From: Sphingopyxis sp. H115
GTDB taxonomy: Bacteria; Pseudomonadota; Alphaproteobacteria; Sphingomonadales; Sphingomonadaceae
Assembly (NCBI RefSeq): GCF_001468465.1
Contig: NZ_LNSA01000038.1
Location: 1 to 39,396, forward strand
DNA: 39,396 bases
Direction of reading: 5' to 3'
Part shown: in pieces, positions 1-7,841 of the stretch
Numbering within the stretch: position 1 is the stretch's first letter
Layout: each line of letters begins with the position of its first letter
Notes under the pieces: model-generated
What the model saw: only the letters and a program-made list of their open reading frames with translations
Databases searched by the model: none
What the model was told of the DNA's origin: nothing
Translations under genes and position numbers: made by a program

Positions 1-1
1 A

Positions 2-1150
2 ACCCGCAACTATCAGCGCTTCGATGCCTATTTGCTGGGTCGGCGCGACGCCGCCAAAGTGGCGGATGTGCTTCCGTTCGATTCAAATGCTGCATCCTAC
101 CTCGCTGACCGGGCACGAAATCTTGACTGGCGGCTGCGCCGATTTGCCAAGCAGTTGAAAACAAACAAGCTTGAGGGAGTGTCGCTCGAACGAGACCGGC
201 TCAAGCTTCAGCAAATGCCGCCTGTCACCCCACCGGAAGCTGAAGCCCTCGATCGCAAGCTCGATACCCTGCTTCCCCGCGTGCGCATCACCGAGCTGCT
301 GCTTGAAGTCGCCGAACGCACTGGTTTTTTGAACGCATTCCGTGACCTGCGCTCAGGCAAGGAGCACGACAACCCCAGCACGGTACTCGCCGCAATTCTG
401 GCTGATGGCACCAACCTCGGGCTGGAGCGGATGGCCAATGCCAGCGAAGGCGTCAGCTATGCCCAACTCGCATGGACCCACAACTGGTATCTTTCACCCG
501 AGAACTATCAGGCCGCGCTGGCCATGATCATCTCAGCCCATCACGAATTACCCTTCGCGCGGCATTGGGGCGCTGGCACCAGTTCGTCGTCCGATGGCCA
601 GTTCTTCCGGTCGGGGCGGAGCCGTTCAGGGGCGGCGGACGTCAATGCCAAATATGGCGCCGAACCTGGCGTGAAAATCTATTCTCACCTTTCCGATCAC
701 TTCGCATCATTCGGATCACGGATCATGTCCGCGACGGCAGGTGAAGCGCCTTACGTGCTCGACGGGCTTGTCCTGGGCGCCGGCAACCTTCCGTTGCATG
801 AGCACTATACCGATACCGGCGGCGCCACCGATCATGTTTTCGCACTCTGCCACCTACTCGGGTTCCGCTTCGCGCCCCGGCTGCGCGATATTGGCGACCG
901 CAAGCTGGGTTCGATCGCTGCGCCATCGACATACAAGGGCATCGAAAATCTGATGGGCCGCACCATCAAAACGGCAGCGATCGAGGCCGATTGGGATGAC
1001 ATCGTCAGGATTGTCGCCTCAATCAAGGATGGCACGGTGGCGCCGTCAGTAATCTTGCGAAAACTTGCCGCCTACAAACGCCAGAACAGGCTGGATTTTG
1101 CATTGGCTGAACTGGGCCGTATCGAGCGCACTTTGTTCACGCTCGATTGA
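2..1150 (+). pseudogene. tnpA: Tn3-family transposase, central fragment truncated at both ends
   Basis: The frame is open from the first bases of the window (reads T-R-N-Y-Q-R-F-D-A-Y-L), so the true start lies outside. Recognisable Tn3-family TnpA blocks are present: the DNA-cutting domain with SSSSDGQ (first catalytic Asp), then GEAPYVLDG and HYTDTGGATDHVF (second catalytic Asp). The protein stops at ERTLFTLD, where family members continue for about 130 residues including the catalytic Glu of the NKGEARN block. That block is missing, so the protein cannot be active. The cut coincides with a candidate Tn3-type terminal repeat starting at 1149, so I infer it was interrupted by the next element. 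Its complete sequence would be expected upstream of the window. Confidence 0.9.
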
Positions 1151-1186
1151 GGGCGTAGCGTGGAAAGTACGCCAGACAACGCTAAG
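1149..1186. repeat. Candidate 38-bp terminal inverted repeat of a second Tn3-family element
   Basis: It begins GAGGGCGTAGCG and ends ACGCTAAG, the ending seen in many Tn3-family 38-bp repeats. It lies exactly where the first tnpA fragment stops and just beyond the 3' end of the second, oppositely oriented tnpA fragment. The partner repeat is not in the window because the element is truncated. The exact outer base is uncertain. Confidence 0.45.
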
Positions 1187-1206
1187 GACGAACAGTCAGG
1201 GAACGC

Positions 1207-1983
1207 TTAGGCGACGCGGCTATCCGGCGGCAGATTGAGGGCCTTGCGGCCATTGGAAGCAGCGGCTCTATCCCAGAGGAAATCGCCGGAGAAAGCAATA
1301 TGCTCCCAGCCAACAGGGGAGGTATGGGCAAGCAGATCATCAGGCACCGCGACCGATGTTGACCGGAGATGTTGGGCAGCGGCATCCATGTAGATCGTGT
1401 TCCAATAGACGATCGCGGCGATGACCAGGTTGAGGCCGGATGCGCGATATTTCTGTGCCTCATGACTGCGGTCGATGATCCGACCCTGGCGGAATGTGTA
1501 GATCGCCTGCGTCAGGGCATGGCGCTGCTCGCTGTTGTTGAGGCCGGCATGGCATCGCCGGCGTAGATCGGGATTTTCCAGCCAATCCAGCATGAACAGC
1601 GTCCGCTCGATTTTGCCGATTTCCTGTAGCGCGACGTCGAGCTGGTTCTGCCGCTCATAGGCGGCGAGCTTTCGCAGCATGACCGACGGCGCCACGTGTC
1701 CGGCCTTGATCGACCCTACGAGGCGCAGCACGTCGTCCCATTGCTCAGCGATGATGTCGGACCGGATGCGCTTTCCCAATAGCGGGGTGAGGGACGGATA
1801 AGCTGCAACCGGCGCGATCGTCGCGAGCCGTCGGTCGGGAAAGTCGCGCAGGCGCGGGCAGAAGCGAAATCCAAGCATGGCGCACAGGGCAAAGACATGA
1901 TCGGTCGCCCCGCCCGTGTCGGTGTAATGCTCGGCGATTTTCAGATCGGTGCCGTGGCTGGTGAGGCCGTCGAGGACATAGGG
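1207..1983 (-). pseudogene. tnpA: Tn3-family transposase, C-terminal fragment
   Basis: About 258 residues of the C-terminal end of a Tn3-type TnpA. Homology starts at PYVLDGL (native form would be GEAPYVLDGL) and runs through HYTDTGGATDHVF (second catalytic Asp), the KLAAYERQNQLDVAL helix and the LNNSEQRHALTQAI block carrying the catalytic Glu. It ends in the normal C-terminal GWEHIAFSGDFLW motif. The N-terminal three quarters are missing. The break at about 1981-1983 coincides with a GGGG-starting terminal repeat of the neighbouring element, so I infer insertion of that element followed by loss of the remainder. The open frame runs on to 1995 only through the repeat. It is distinct in sequence from both flanking transposases. 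Confidence 0.9.
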
Positions 1984-2018
1984 GCCCCTGTGCATTATGC
2001 GGACACAGATTCACGGTA
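1981..2018. repeat. Candidate terminal inverted repeat of the third Tn3-family element
   Basis: It starts GGGGCCCCTGTGCATTATGC and overlaps the stop codon of the adjacent full-length tnpA (stop at 2011-2013). Its position at the break of the second tnpA fragment supports it as the transposon end. The opposite end is not in the window; the element is cut off by IS6100 at 5278. Length set to the usual 38 bp by analogy. Confidence 0.5.
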
Positions 2019-4962
2019 GCGGTTTGATGAGCAGCGGCATGAGGCCATTGGCGTCGAGATCGAGGTGATCGGACCAGACATAATCGCCGGTGAGATTGAT
2101 GCGATCCCAGCCCAATGGTGAGAGCCGAGACAGCATAGCCGGATCGATCTGGCTTCCGCGGCGGCGCATTTCTTCGACGGCGTGCCCAAGATAGCGACAG
2201 TTGAACAGGATGATCGCTGCGGTGACGAGGTTGAGGGCAGCCGCGCGGGTTTGCTGGTTCTCCAAGCCACGGTCGCGAAAGCGACCGAGCCGATGGAAGG
2301 CGACCGCTCGCGCCAGGCTGTTGCGCGCCTCGCCCTTGTTCAACTCGGCGGTGACCGTGCGGCGTAGCGCCGGATCGTCGAACCAGCGCAACGTGAACAG
2401 CGTGCGCTCGATCCGTCCTACCTCGCGGAGCGCCGCGGCGAGGCTGTTCTGCTGGCGGTAGGCGGATAGCTTTTTGAGGATCAGCGAGGGCGTAACGGTG
2501 CGATCACGCATCGCGCCGATGACGCGTTCGATATCCGGCCAGTGGCTGACGATCAGATCCCGGTTGAGCCTGTGACCGAACAGTGGCGCAAGCCTGCCAT
2601 AGCGCTTCGAAGGTTCGAATGCGTAGAGGCGCCGGTCGGACAGGCGAGGAATGCGCGGCTCGAAATCGAGCCCGAGGAGATGCATCGTTGCGAACACGAT
2701 GTCGGAAACGCCGCCTCCATCGACGTGCAGTGCGGTCAGATCGGCGTTGCTGTCATGGCCGAGGAGCCCATCGAGCGCATGGATGGCTTCTCCTGCCGTG
2801 CCGGCGATCACCGTCTGGTGCAGCGGCGCGTAGCGGTCGGTGATGGTGGTGTAGATCTTGACCACTGGGTCGCGACCATAATGGGCGTTGACCGCTCCGC
2901 CGGCTTCGCCCGGCCCGCCCAGGTAGAAGGCCTGGCCATCCGCGGAAGCCCGGTGTCCTTGCCCAAACCAGGCGGCGATCGGCTCGGCGTGGATGGCGTC
3001 GGTCAGACAGGCGAGCGCCGCCCGAAAGGTTTCCTCGCGCATGTGCCATGTCTGCATGCGCAGCAGCGCGCGGCGTGACCCTGCGCCGCATACCTCGGCC
3101 ATGCGCGACAGCCCAAGATTGGTCGCTTCGGCAATCAGAGTGGCGAGGAAGGCCTGCTCATCGCCAGGCGGCAACCCGGTCGAGACGTGCCCGAAGTGCT
3201 GGGTGAAGCCGGTCCATCGTTCGACCTGCGACAGCACGTCGGTGATACGCGTGGCAGGCAGCATACCGTAGCAGGCAAGCGTCAGATGCCGTCCTTCGTC
3301 GTGCCCGGCATCATCGTCCTTCAGTTCCTTGGGGAAGCGCAATCGCTCGCCAGCGAACAGGGCAGCATCACGTCCGGCCAGATTCTGGGCGACGTCGCAC
3401 AAGGCTTTGTCGAGTTGCGCGGCGCGCTGATCGAGCCATGCGTGTGGATCACCGAGCGAGAACACCGGTTGCAGCGCTGCGCCACTTGATGGCGCGAGCA
3501 GCACGTCCAGCGACCTGTGCAGCCGTGACCTCGGCACCCAGATATCACCCGATGCCAGTGCATTGGCGAGCGCCCCGTAGGTGGCCATCTCCCAATGCGT
3601 CCGGTCGATCTTGCCGGCGACCACGACATGGCGGTGCCAGCGCCGCTCGACATGACCGAGCGGAACGTCGGCAGGGAGCGGCTTGCGCCAGTCGCCATCA
3701 AGATCCGACAGGACCGTCATCGCATTGCGCAACGCCGCGGTGCCGACCCGGCCGTGGAAATCGAGCGTTTGCAGGAATAGAGGTCCTATTCGTTTGAAGG
3801 TCCGGTATTCGGCTGCGATCTCGCTCAACACATCGTCCCTGTGAGGTGCCGCGGTACGACGGATGATCGCGGCATCGGCATCGAGCATGTCGAGAGGCAC
3901 GATATCCCTGAGGGCCGCGCCGATATCTTCACCGGTGCGTGCTACCCGGCTAACTGTTTCCAGCACGGTGGCGATGCGCATCAGTCGGTCACGGCCTTCG
4001 CGTCCCGAAATCGCGATTCCCTGTTCCAGGCGTTTGCGGGCACGAAGGTGAGCGCGTCCCATCAAGGCGCCGAACATGGCGATCGCCGCGTCGGTAAGCG
4101 TGGCTTCCATCTCGCGCAGCGTAGCAAGCAGGATGGCCCGCCTGCGGGAGGCGCGCATCTGTTGGAAGGCCTGGGCGGTATAGCGCACGCCTTCGCGGGC
4201 GAACTGCGTCATGCGTGGCTCGTGCAGGGGATCGACCGGAACACAGGAAATTCCGGTCCTGCGGATCAGAGCGATCTTCTCAAGGATTTCGGCGAGCGAG
4301 GCTGACGCGACGCGGGGCTGTGGTTCGCGCAGCCACGACAAGCGGCTCTGTCGATCATGCACCTTCTCATCGACCAGCGTATCGAGGCGCTGACGCATAT
4401 CCGCATCGAGTTTATCATGGATTGCAGCGACCAGATCGGTTTCCACCCGCAGCATCGCCTCGGCCGCCATCCGCTCGACTACGCTGATGCCGGGGATAAC
4501 GATGCGCCGCGTGCGCAGCTCGTCGAGCAGTCGATCGAGCAGAATACGCCCGTCCACGATGGGCATGGCTTCGATTTCCAGCCAGGTCATCATGATACCG
4601 CGCGCTGGCCGGCTCAGATCGGTGAAGCCGAAGCGCGCCTTGATGGCGGCAAGCTGATCGTAGCGGGTCGGCGCTCGCCGCGCGAAGTCGGCGATGGCGC
4701 CTGCATCCACCCCGACCTGCTCGGCGATATGGTCGAGCATGATCGCAGGCAACAGCTCGCCTGCGCGCAGATGCCGCCCCGGAAAGCGGAGGCAACAGAG
4801 TTGCAGGGCGTAGCTCAACCGGGTTGCCGGAGTGCGCGCGGTGCCGATTGCAGCAAGGTCCTCGGCATCGAGGCCATAGTGTCGCACCACCGCCGCCTCG
4901 CTGTCGGGCAAAGCAAGCAATGCGGCGCGCTGCCGCTGGGTCATCGGAATACGTGCGGGCAT
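2011..4962 (-). CDS. tnpA: Tn3-family transposase, full length
   Basis: A 983-residue replicative transposase of the Tn3 family, which cuts the 38-bp element ends and makes cointegrates. The length is normal for the family. N-terminal DNA-binding regions are followed by the RNase H-like catalytic domain with Asp675 (SADGQ), Asp748 (HVDGGGVSDIVF) and Glu878 (NKGEARN). The C-terminus shows the conserved GWDRINLTGDYVW block. It starts at ATG 4962, divergent from a tnpR remnant at 5092, with the presumed res region between them. The element is probably immobile on its own because its far end and most of tnpR were lost at IS6100, though TnpA itself looks intact. It is clearly different from the transposase at 11103. 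Confidence 0.95.
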   Translation of the reverse strand: MPARIPMTQRQRAALLALPDSEAAVVRHYGLDAEDLAAIGTARTPATRLSYALQLCCLRFPGRHLRAGELLPAIMLDHIAEQVGVDAGAIADFARRAPTRYDQLAAIKARFGFTDLSRPARGIMMTWLEIEAMPIVDGRILLDRLLDELRTRRIVIPGISVVERMAAEAMLRVETDLVAAIHDKLDADMRQRLDTLVDEKVHDRQSRLSWLREPQPRVASASLAEILEKIALIRRTGISCVPVDPLHEPRMTQFAREGVRYTAQAFQQMRASRRRAILLATLREMEATLTDAAIAMFGALMGRAHLRARKRLEQGIAISGREGRDRLMRIATVLETVSRVARTGEDIGAALRDIVPLDMLDADAAIIRRTAAPHRDDVLSEIAAEYRTFKRIGPLFLQTLDFHGRVGTAALRNAMTVLSDLDGDWRKPLPADVPLGHVERRWHRHVVVAGKIDRTHWEMATYGALANALASGDIWVPRSRLHRSLDVLLAPSSGAALQPVFSLGDPHAWLDQRAAQLDKALCDVAQNLAGRDAALFAGERLRFPKELKDDDAGHDEGRHLTLACYGMLPATRITDVLSQVERWTGFTQHFGHVSTGLPPGDEQAFLATLIAEATNLGLSRMAEVCGAGSRRALLRMQTWHMREETFRAALACLTDAIHAEPIAAWFGQGHRASADGQAFYLGGPGEAGGAVNAHYGRDPVVKIYTTITDRYAPLHQTVIAGTAGEAIHALDGLLGHDSNADLTALHVDGGGVSDIVFATMHLLGLDFEPRIPRLSDRRLYAFEPSKRYGRLAPLFGHRLNRDLIVSHWPDIERVIGAMRDRTVTPSLILKKLSAYRQQNSLAAALREVGRIERTLFTLRWFDDPALRRTVTAELNKGEARNSLARAVAFHRLGRFRDRGLENQQTRAAALNLVTAAIILFNCRYLGHAVEEMRRRGSQIDPAMLSRLSPLGWDRINLTGDYVWSDHLDLDANGLMPLLIKPLP

Positions 4963-5091
4963 GTTTCATCCTTCAAAAACCTCTTGCCTTTTGCCCGCTT
5001 AATGAAAGAGGATTGTGAAAGGCCCAAGGCTGCGGAAATTGGTGCATCCTGTTTCCACCTCCGGATACGGCCGTTTGTGAAAGAGACGCAG
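4963..5091. promoter_or_regulatory. res: Divergent tnpA/tnpR intergenic region, presumed res site
   Basis: This 129-bp gap between divergent tnpA and tnpR is where Tn3-family elements keep the resolution site and both promoters. It contains repeated GTGAAAG motifs (near 5015 and 5076) and inverted relatives (GTTTCATCC near 4963, GTTTCCACC near 5051). Subsites were not resolved further. Confidence 0.4.
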
Positions 5092-5277
5092 ATGACGCGC
5101 GAACCCTATCTGATCGGCTATGCCCGCGTATCGAAGGGCGACGACCAGTCGAACGCCGCGCAGCGGCGCGCGCTCGATGCCGCCGGCTGCAAGCGGATGT
5201 TCGAGGAGACCGCCAGCGGTGGGCGGTGGGACCGACCCAAGCTTCTGGAGATGATCGGCCAGTTGCGCGAGGGAGAT
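5092..5277 (+). pseudogene. tnpR: Serine resolvase, N-terminal stub cut by IS6100
   Basis: The first 62 codons of a serine recombinase: LIGYARVSKGDDQ contains the nucleophilic Ser region (YARVS) and the frame continues to LREGD. The coding sequence then runs straight into the left end of IS6100 at 5278. The rest of the catalytic domain and the DNA-binding helix-turn-helix are absent, so the product is inactive. It is divergent from the tnpA ending at 2011 and is taken as that transposon's resolvase. It is not the other half of the stub on the right of IS6100: that one is on the opposite strand and also begins with its own N-terminus. Confidence 0.9.
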
Positions 5278-6157
5278 GGCTCTGTTGCAAAAATCGTGAA
5301 GCTTGAGCATGCTTGGCGGAGATTGGACGGACGGAACGATGACGGATTTCAAGTGGCGCCATTTCCAGGGTGATGTGATCCTGTGGGCGGTGCGCTGGTA
5401 TTGTCGCTATCCGATCAGCTATCGCGACCTTGAGGAAATGCTGGCGGAACGCGGCATTTCGGTCGACCATACGACGATCTATCGCTGGGTCCAGTGCTAC
5501 GCCCCGGAGATGGAGAAGCGGCTGCGCTGGTTCTGGCGGCGTGGCTTTGATCCGAGCTGGCGCCTGGATGAAACCTACGTCAAGGTGCGGGGCAAGTGGA
5601 CCTACCTGTACCGGGCAGTCGACAAGCGGGGCGACACGATCGATTTCTACCTGTCGCCGACCCGCAGCGCCAAGGCAGCGAAGCGGTTCCTGGGCAAGGC
5701 CCTGCGAGGCCTGAAGCACTGGGAAAAGCCTGCCACGCTCAATACCGACAAAGCGCCGAGCTATGGTGCAGCGATCACCGAATTGAAGCGCGAAGGAAAG
5801 CTGGACCGGGAGACGGCCCACCGGCAGGTGAAGTATCTCAATAACGTGATCGAGGCCGATCACGGAAAGCTCAAGATACTGATCAAGCCGGTGCGCGGTT
5901 TCAAATCGATCCCCACGGCCTATGCCACGATCAAGGGATTCGAAGTCATGCGAGCCCTGCGCAAAGGACAGGCTCGCCCCTGGTGCCTGCAGCCCGGCAT
6001 CAGGGGCGAGGTGCGCCTTGTGGAGAGAGCTTTTGGCATTGGGCCCTCGGCGCTGACGGAGGCCATGGGCATGCTCAACCACCATTTCGCAGCAGCCGCC
6101 TGATCGGCGCAGAGCGACAGCCTACCTCTGACTGCCGCCAATCTTTGCAACAGAGCC
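5278..6157 (+). mobile_element. IS6100: IS6100 (IS6 family), complete, 880 bp
   Basis: Bounded by perfect 14-bp inverted repeats, GGCTCTGTTGCAAA at 5278-5291 and its complement at 6144-6157. The total of 880 bp equals the known IS6100 length. It encodes the complete transposase. The 8 bases on each side (AGGGAGAT left, CGCTCGGC right) do not match, so there is no target duplication. The two flanks are different resolvase genes. This points to a replicative adjacent deletion, cointegrate or recombination between two IS6100 copies, and not a simple insertion. Confidence 0.97.
5339..6103 (+). CDS. tnpA: IS6100 transposase (IS6-family DDE)
   Basis: A 254-residue transposase starting MTDFKWRHFQGD, the known IS6100 start; an in-frame upstream start at 5303 would add 12 residues. 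The DDE core of the IS6 family is visible: WRLDETYVKVRGKW (first Asp), LNTDKAPSY (second Asp) and NNVIEADHGKLK (Glu). The N-terminal part holds the helix-turn-helix used to bind the 14-bp ends. It catalyses replicative transposition that gives cointegrates, the usual route by which this element shapes resistance regions around class 1 integrons. It appears intact. Confidence 0.97.
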   Translation: MTDFKWRHFQGDVILWAVRWYCRYPISYRDLEEMLAERGISVDHTTIYRWVQCYAPEMEKRLRWFWRRGFDPSWRLDETYVKVRGKWTYLYRAVDKRGDTIDFYLSPTRSAKAAKRFLGKALRGLKHWEKPATLNTDKAPSYGAAITELKREGKLDRETAHRQVKYLNNVIEADHGKLKILIKPVRGFKSIPTAYATIKGFEVMRALRKGQARPWCLQPGIRGEVRLVERAFGIGPSALTEAMGMLNHHFAAAA

Positions 6158-6420
6158 CGCTCGGCAATGTCCAGCAGGTCGCGGGTGCTGCGGGCCAGGC
6201 GGTCAAGCCTGGTCACAGTCACAACATCGCCAGGGCGCAAGTGATCGAGCACGCGGGCCAGCTCGGGCCTGTCGCGCCTGGTGCCGGTGATCTTCTCGGC
6301 AAAGATGCGCGTGCAGCCTGCGGCGTGCAGCTCGGCGCGTTGGTTGGTCAAGTCCTGGTCGTCGGTGCTGACGCGGGCATATCCCAGCAGCAGGCCAGCG
6401 GCGGCGCTCTTGTCTTTCAT
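6158..6420 (-). pseudogene. tnpR: Second serine resolvase, N-terminal part cut by IS6100
   Basis: Starts at ATG 6420 and reads LLGYARVSTDDQDL (nucleophilic Ser in YARVS), then RRDRPEL, LRPGD and TRLDRLARSTRDLLDIAERA, about 87 residues. It then enters IS6100 at 6157. The open frame continues to 5920 only through antisense IS6100 sequence. The C-terminal catalytic helix and DNA-binding domain are lost. It lies immediately next to the integron end IRi (6509), the kind of spot near resolvase genes and res sites that Tn402-like integrons favour. It derives from a transposon different from the one on the left of IS6100. Confidence 0.9.
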
Positions 6421-6508
6421 GGCGTAATGTCTCCGGTTCTAGTCGCAAGTATTCTATTTCATGCAACTAAAACACGCGACAAAAAACGCCAGGGAAAGGG
6501 CAGGGTGG

Positions 6509-6533
6509 TGTCGTTTTCAGAAGACGGCTGCAC
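6509..6533. repeat. IRi: IRi, left terminal inverted repeat of the class 1 integron
   Basis: The sequence beginning TGTCGTTTTCAGAAGACGGC is the 25-bp outer end of class 1 integrons (Tn402 type) at the integrase side. It marks the start of the 5' conserved segment, which runs through intI1. No IRt was seen to the right; the 3' conserved segment is interrupted at 9520. Confidence 0.92.
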
Positions 6534-6710
6534 TGAACGTCAGAAGCCGACTGCACTATAGCAGCGGAGGGGTTGGATCCATCAGGCAACGACGGGCTGC
6601 TGCCGGCCATCAGCGGACGCAGGGAGGACTTTCCGCAACCGGCCGTTCGATGCGGCACCGATGGCCTTCGCGCAGGGGTAGTGAATCCGCCAGGATTGAC
6701 TTGCGCTGCC

Positions 6711-7724
6711 CTACCTCTCACTAGTGAGGGGCGGCAGCGCATCAAGCGGTGAGCGCACTCCGGCACCGCCAACTTTCAGCACATGCGTGTAAATCATCGT
6801 CGTAGAGACGTCGGAATGGCCGAGCAGATCCTGCACGGTTCGAATGTCGTAACCGCTGCGGAGCAAGGCCGTCGCGAACGAGTGGCGGAGGGTGTGCGGT
6901 GTGGCGGGCTTCGTGATGCCTGCTTGTTCTACGGCACGTTTGAAGGCGCGCTGAAAGGTCTGGTCATACATGTGATGGCGACGCACGACACCGCTCCGTG
7001 GATCGGTCGAATGCGTGTGCTGCGCAAAAACCCAGAACCACGGCCAGGAATGCCCGGCGCGCGGATACTTCCGCTCAAGGGCGTCGGGAAGCGCAACGCC
7101 GCTGCGGCCCTCGGCCTGGTCCTTCAGCCACCATGCCCGTGCACGCGACAGCTGCTCGCGCAGGCTGGGTGCCAAGCTCTCGGGTAACATCAAGGCCCGA
7201 TCCTTGGAGCCCTTGCCCTCCCGCACGATGATCGTGCCGTGATCGAAATCCAGATCCTTGACCCGCAGTTGCAAACCCTCACTGATCCGCATGCCCGTTC
7301 CATACAGAAGCTGGGCGAACAAACGATGCTCGCCTTCCAGAAAACCGAGGATGCGAACCACTTCATCCGGGGTCAGCACCACCGGCAAGCGCCGCGACGG
7401 CCGAGGTCTTCCGATCTCCTGAAGCCAGGGCAGATCCGTGCACAGCACCTTGCCGTAGAAGAACAGCAAGGCCGCCAATGCCTGACGATGCGTGGAGACC
7501 GAAACCTTGCGCTCGTTCGCCAGCCAGGACAGAAATGCCTCGACTTCGCTGCTGCCCAAGGTTGCCGGGTGACGCACACCGTGGAAACGGATGAAGGCAC
7601 GAACCCAGTGGACATAAGCCTGTTCGGTTCGTAAGCTGTAATGCAAGTAGCGTATGCGCTCACGCAACTGGTCCAGAACCTTGACCGAACGCAGCGGTGG
7701 TAACGGCGCAGTGGCGGTTTTCAT
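6711..7724 (-). CDS. intI1: Class 1 integron integrase IntI1, full length
   Basis: A 337-residue tyrosine recombinase, the standard IntI1 length. It starts [19 protein letters not shown] and contains the IntI-specific insert region ([19 protein letters not shown]), the first active-site Arg in [12 protein letters not shown], the HTLRHSFAT box, the [16 protein letters not shown] block and the catalytic Tyr. Residues 32 and 39 are Arg and His, the variant reported to go with the weak Pc promoter and high excision activity. It normally recombines attC cassettes at attI1. Here the adjacent attI1 lacks its crossover core, so the enzyme has lost its normal target in cis. Expression should be SOS-controlled through the LexA box at 7737-7752. 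Confidence 0.98.
7609..7637 (+). promoter_or_regulatory. Pc: Integron cassette promoter Pc, weak variant (PcW)
   Basis: TGGACA at 7609-7614 and TAAGCT at 7632-7637 are separated by 17 bp, which is the PcW version. It lies inside intI1 and points toward attI1. With no cassettes left, the first gene it drives is the sul1 fusion at 7826, about 190 bp downstream. Confidence 0.93.
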
Positions 7725-7727
7725 GGC

Positions 7728-7753
7728 TTGTTATGACTGTTTTTTTGTACAGT
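7728..7753 (+). promoter_or_regulatory. P2: P2 promoter remnant with 14-bp spacer (inactive form)
   Basis: TTGTTA (7728-7733) and TACAGT (7748-7753) are 14 bp apart. The active P2 form has a GGG insertion giving 17 bp, so transcription of sul1 should depend on Pc. Confidence 0.85.
7737..7752. promoter_or_regulatory. LexA operator of intI1
   Basis: CTGT-N8-ACAG (7737-7740 and 7749-7752) fits the LexA consensus. It sits just upstream of the intI1 start at 7724, at the known SOS-control site of this integrase. Confidence 0.85.
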
Positions 7754-7754
7754 C

Positions 7755-7841
7755 TATGCCTCGGGCATCCAAGCAGCAAGCGCGTTACGCCGTGGGTCGA
7801 TGTTTGATGTTATGGAGCAGCAACGATGTTACGCAGCAGGG
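7755..7841 (+). other. attI1: attI1 remnant lacking the recombination core
   Basis: The attI1 leader is intact through GATGTTACGCAGCAGGG (ending at about 7841) and then changes directly into sul1. The normal continuation up to the GTTAGGC core, where IntI1 crosses over, is absent. The remaining part carries the ribosome-binding site and start codon of the short attI1 leader ORF. The left limit is approximate. Confidence 0.88.

Noticed and set aside
4973..6085. Long minus-strand open frame across IS6100
   Set aside because: Antisense to the IS6100 transposase and both flanks; low-complexity product and no start signal.
7724..7826. Gene cassette or attC site between intI1 and sul1
   Set aside because: Only attI1 leader sequence is present; no attC palindrome or cassette ORF.
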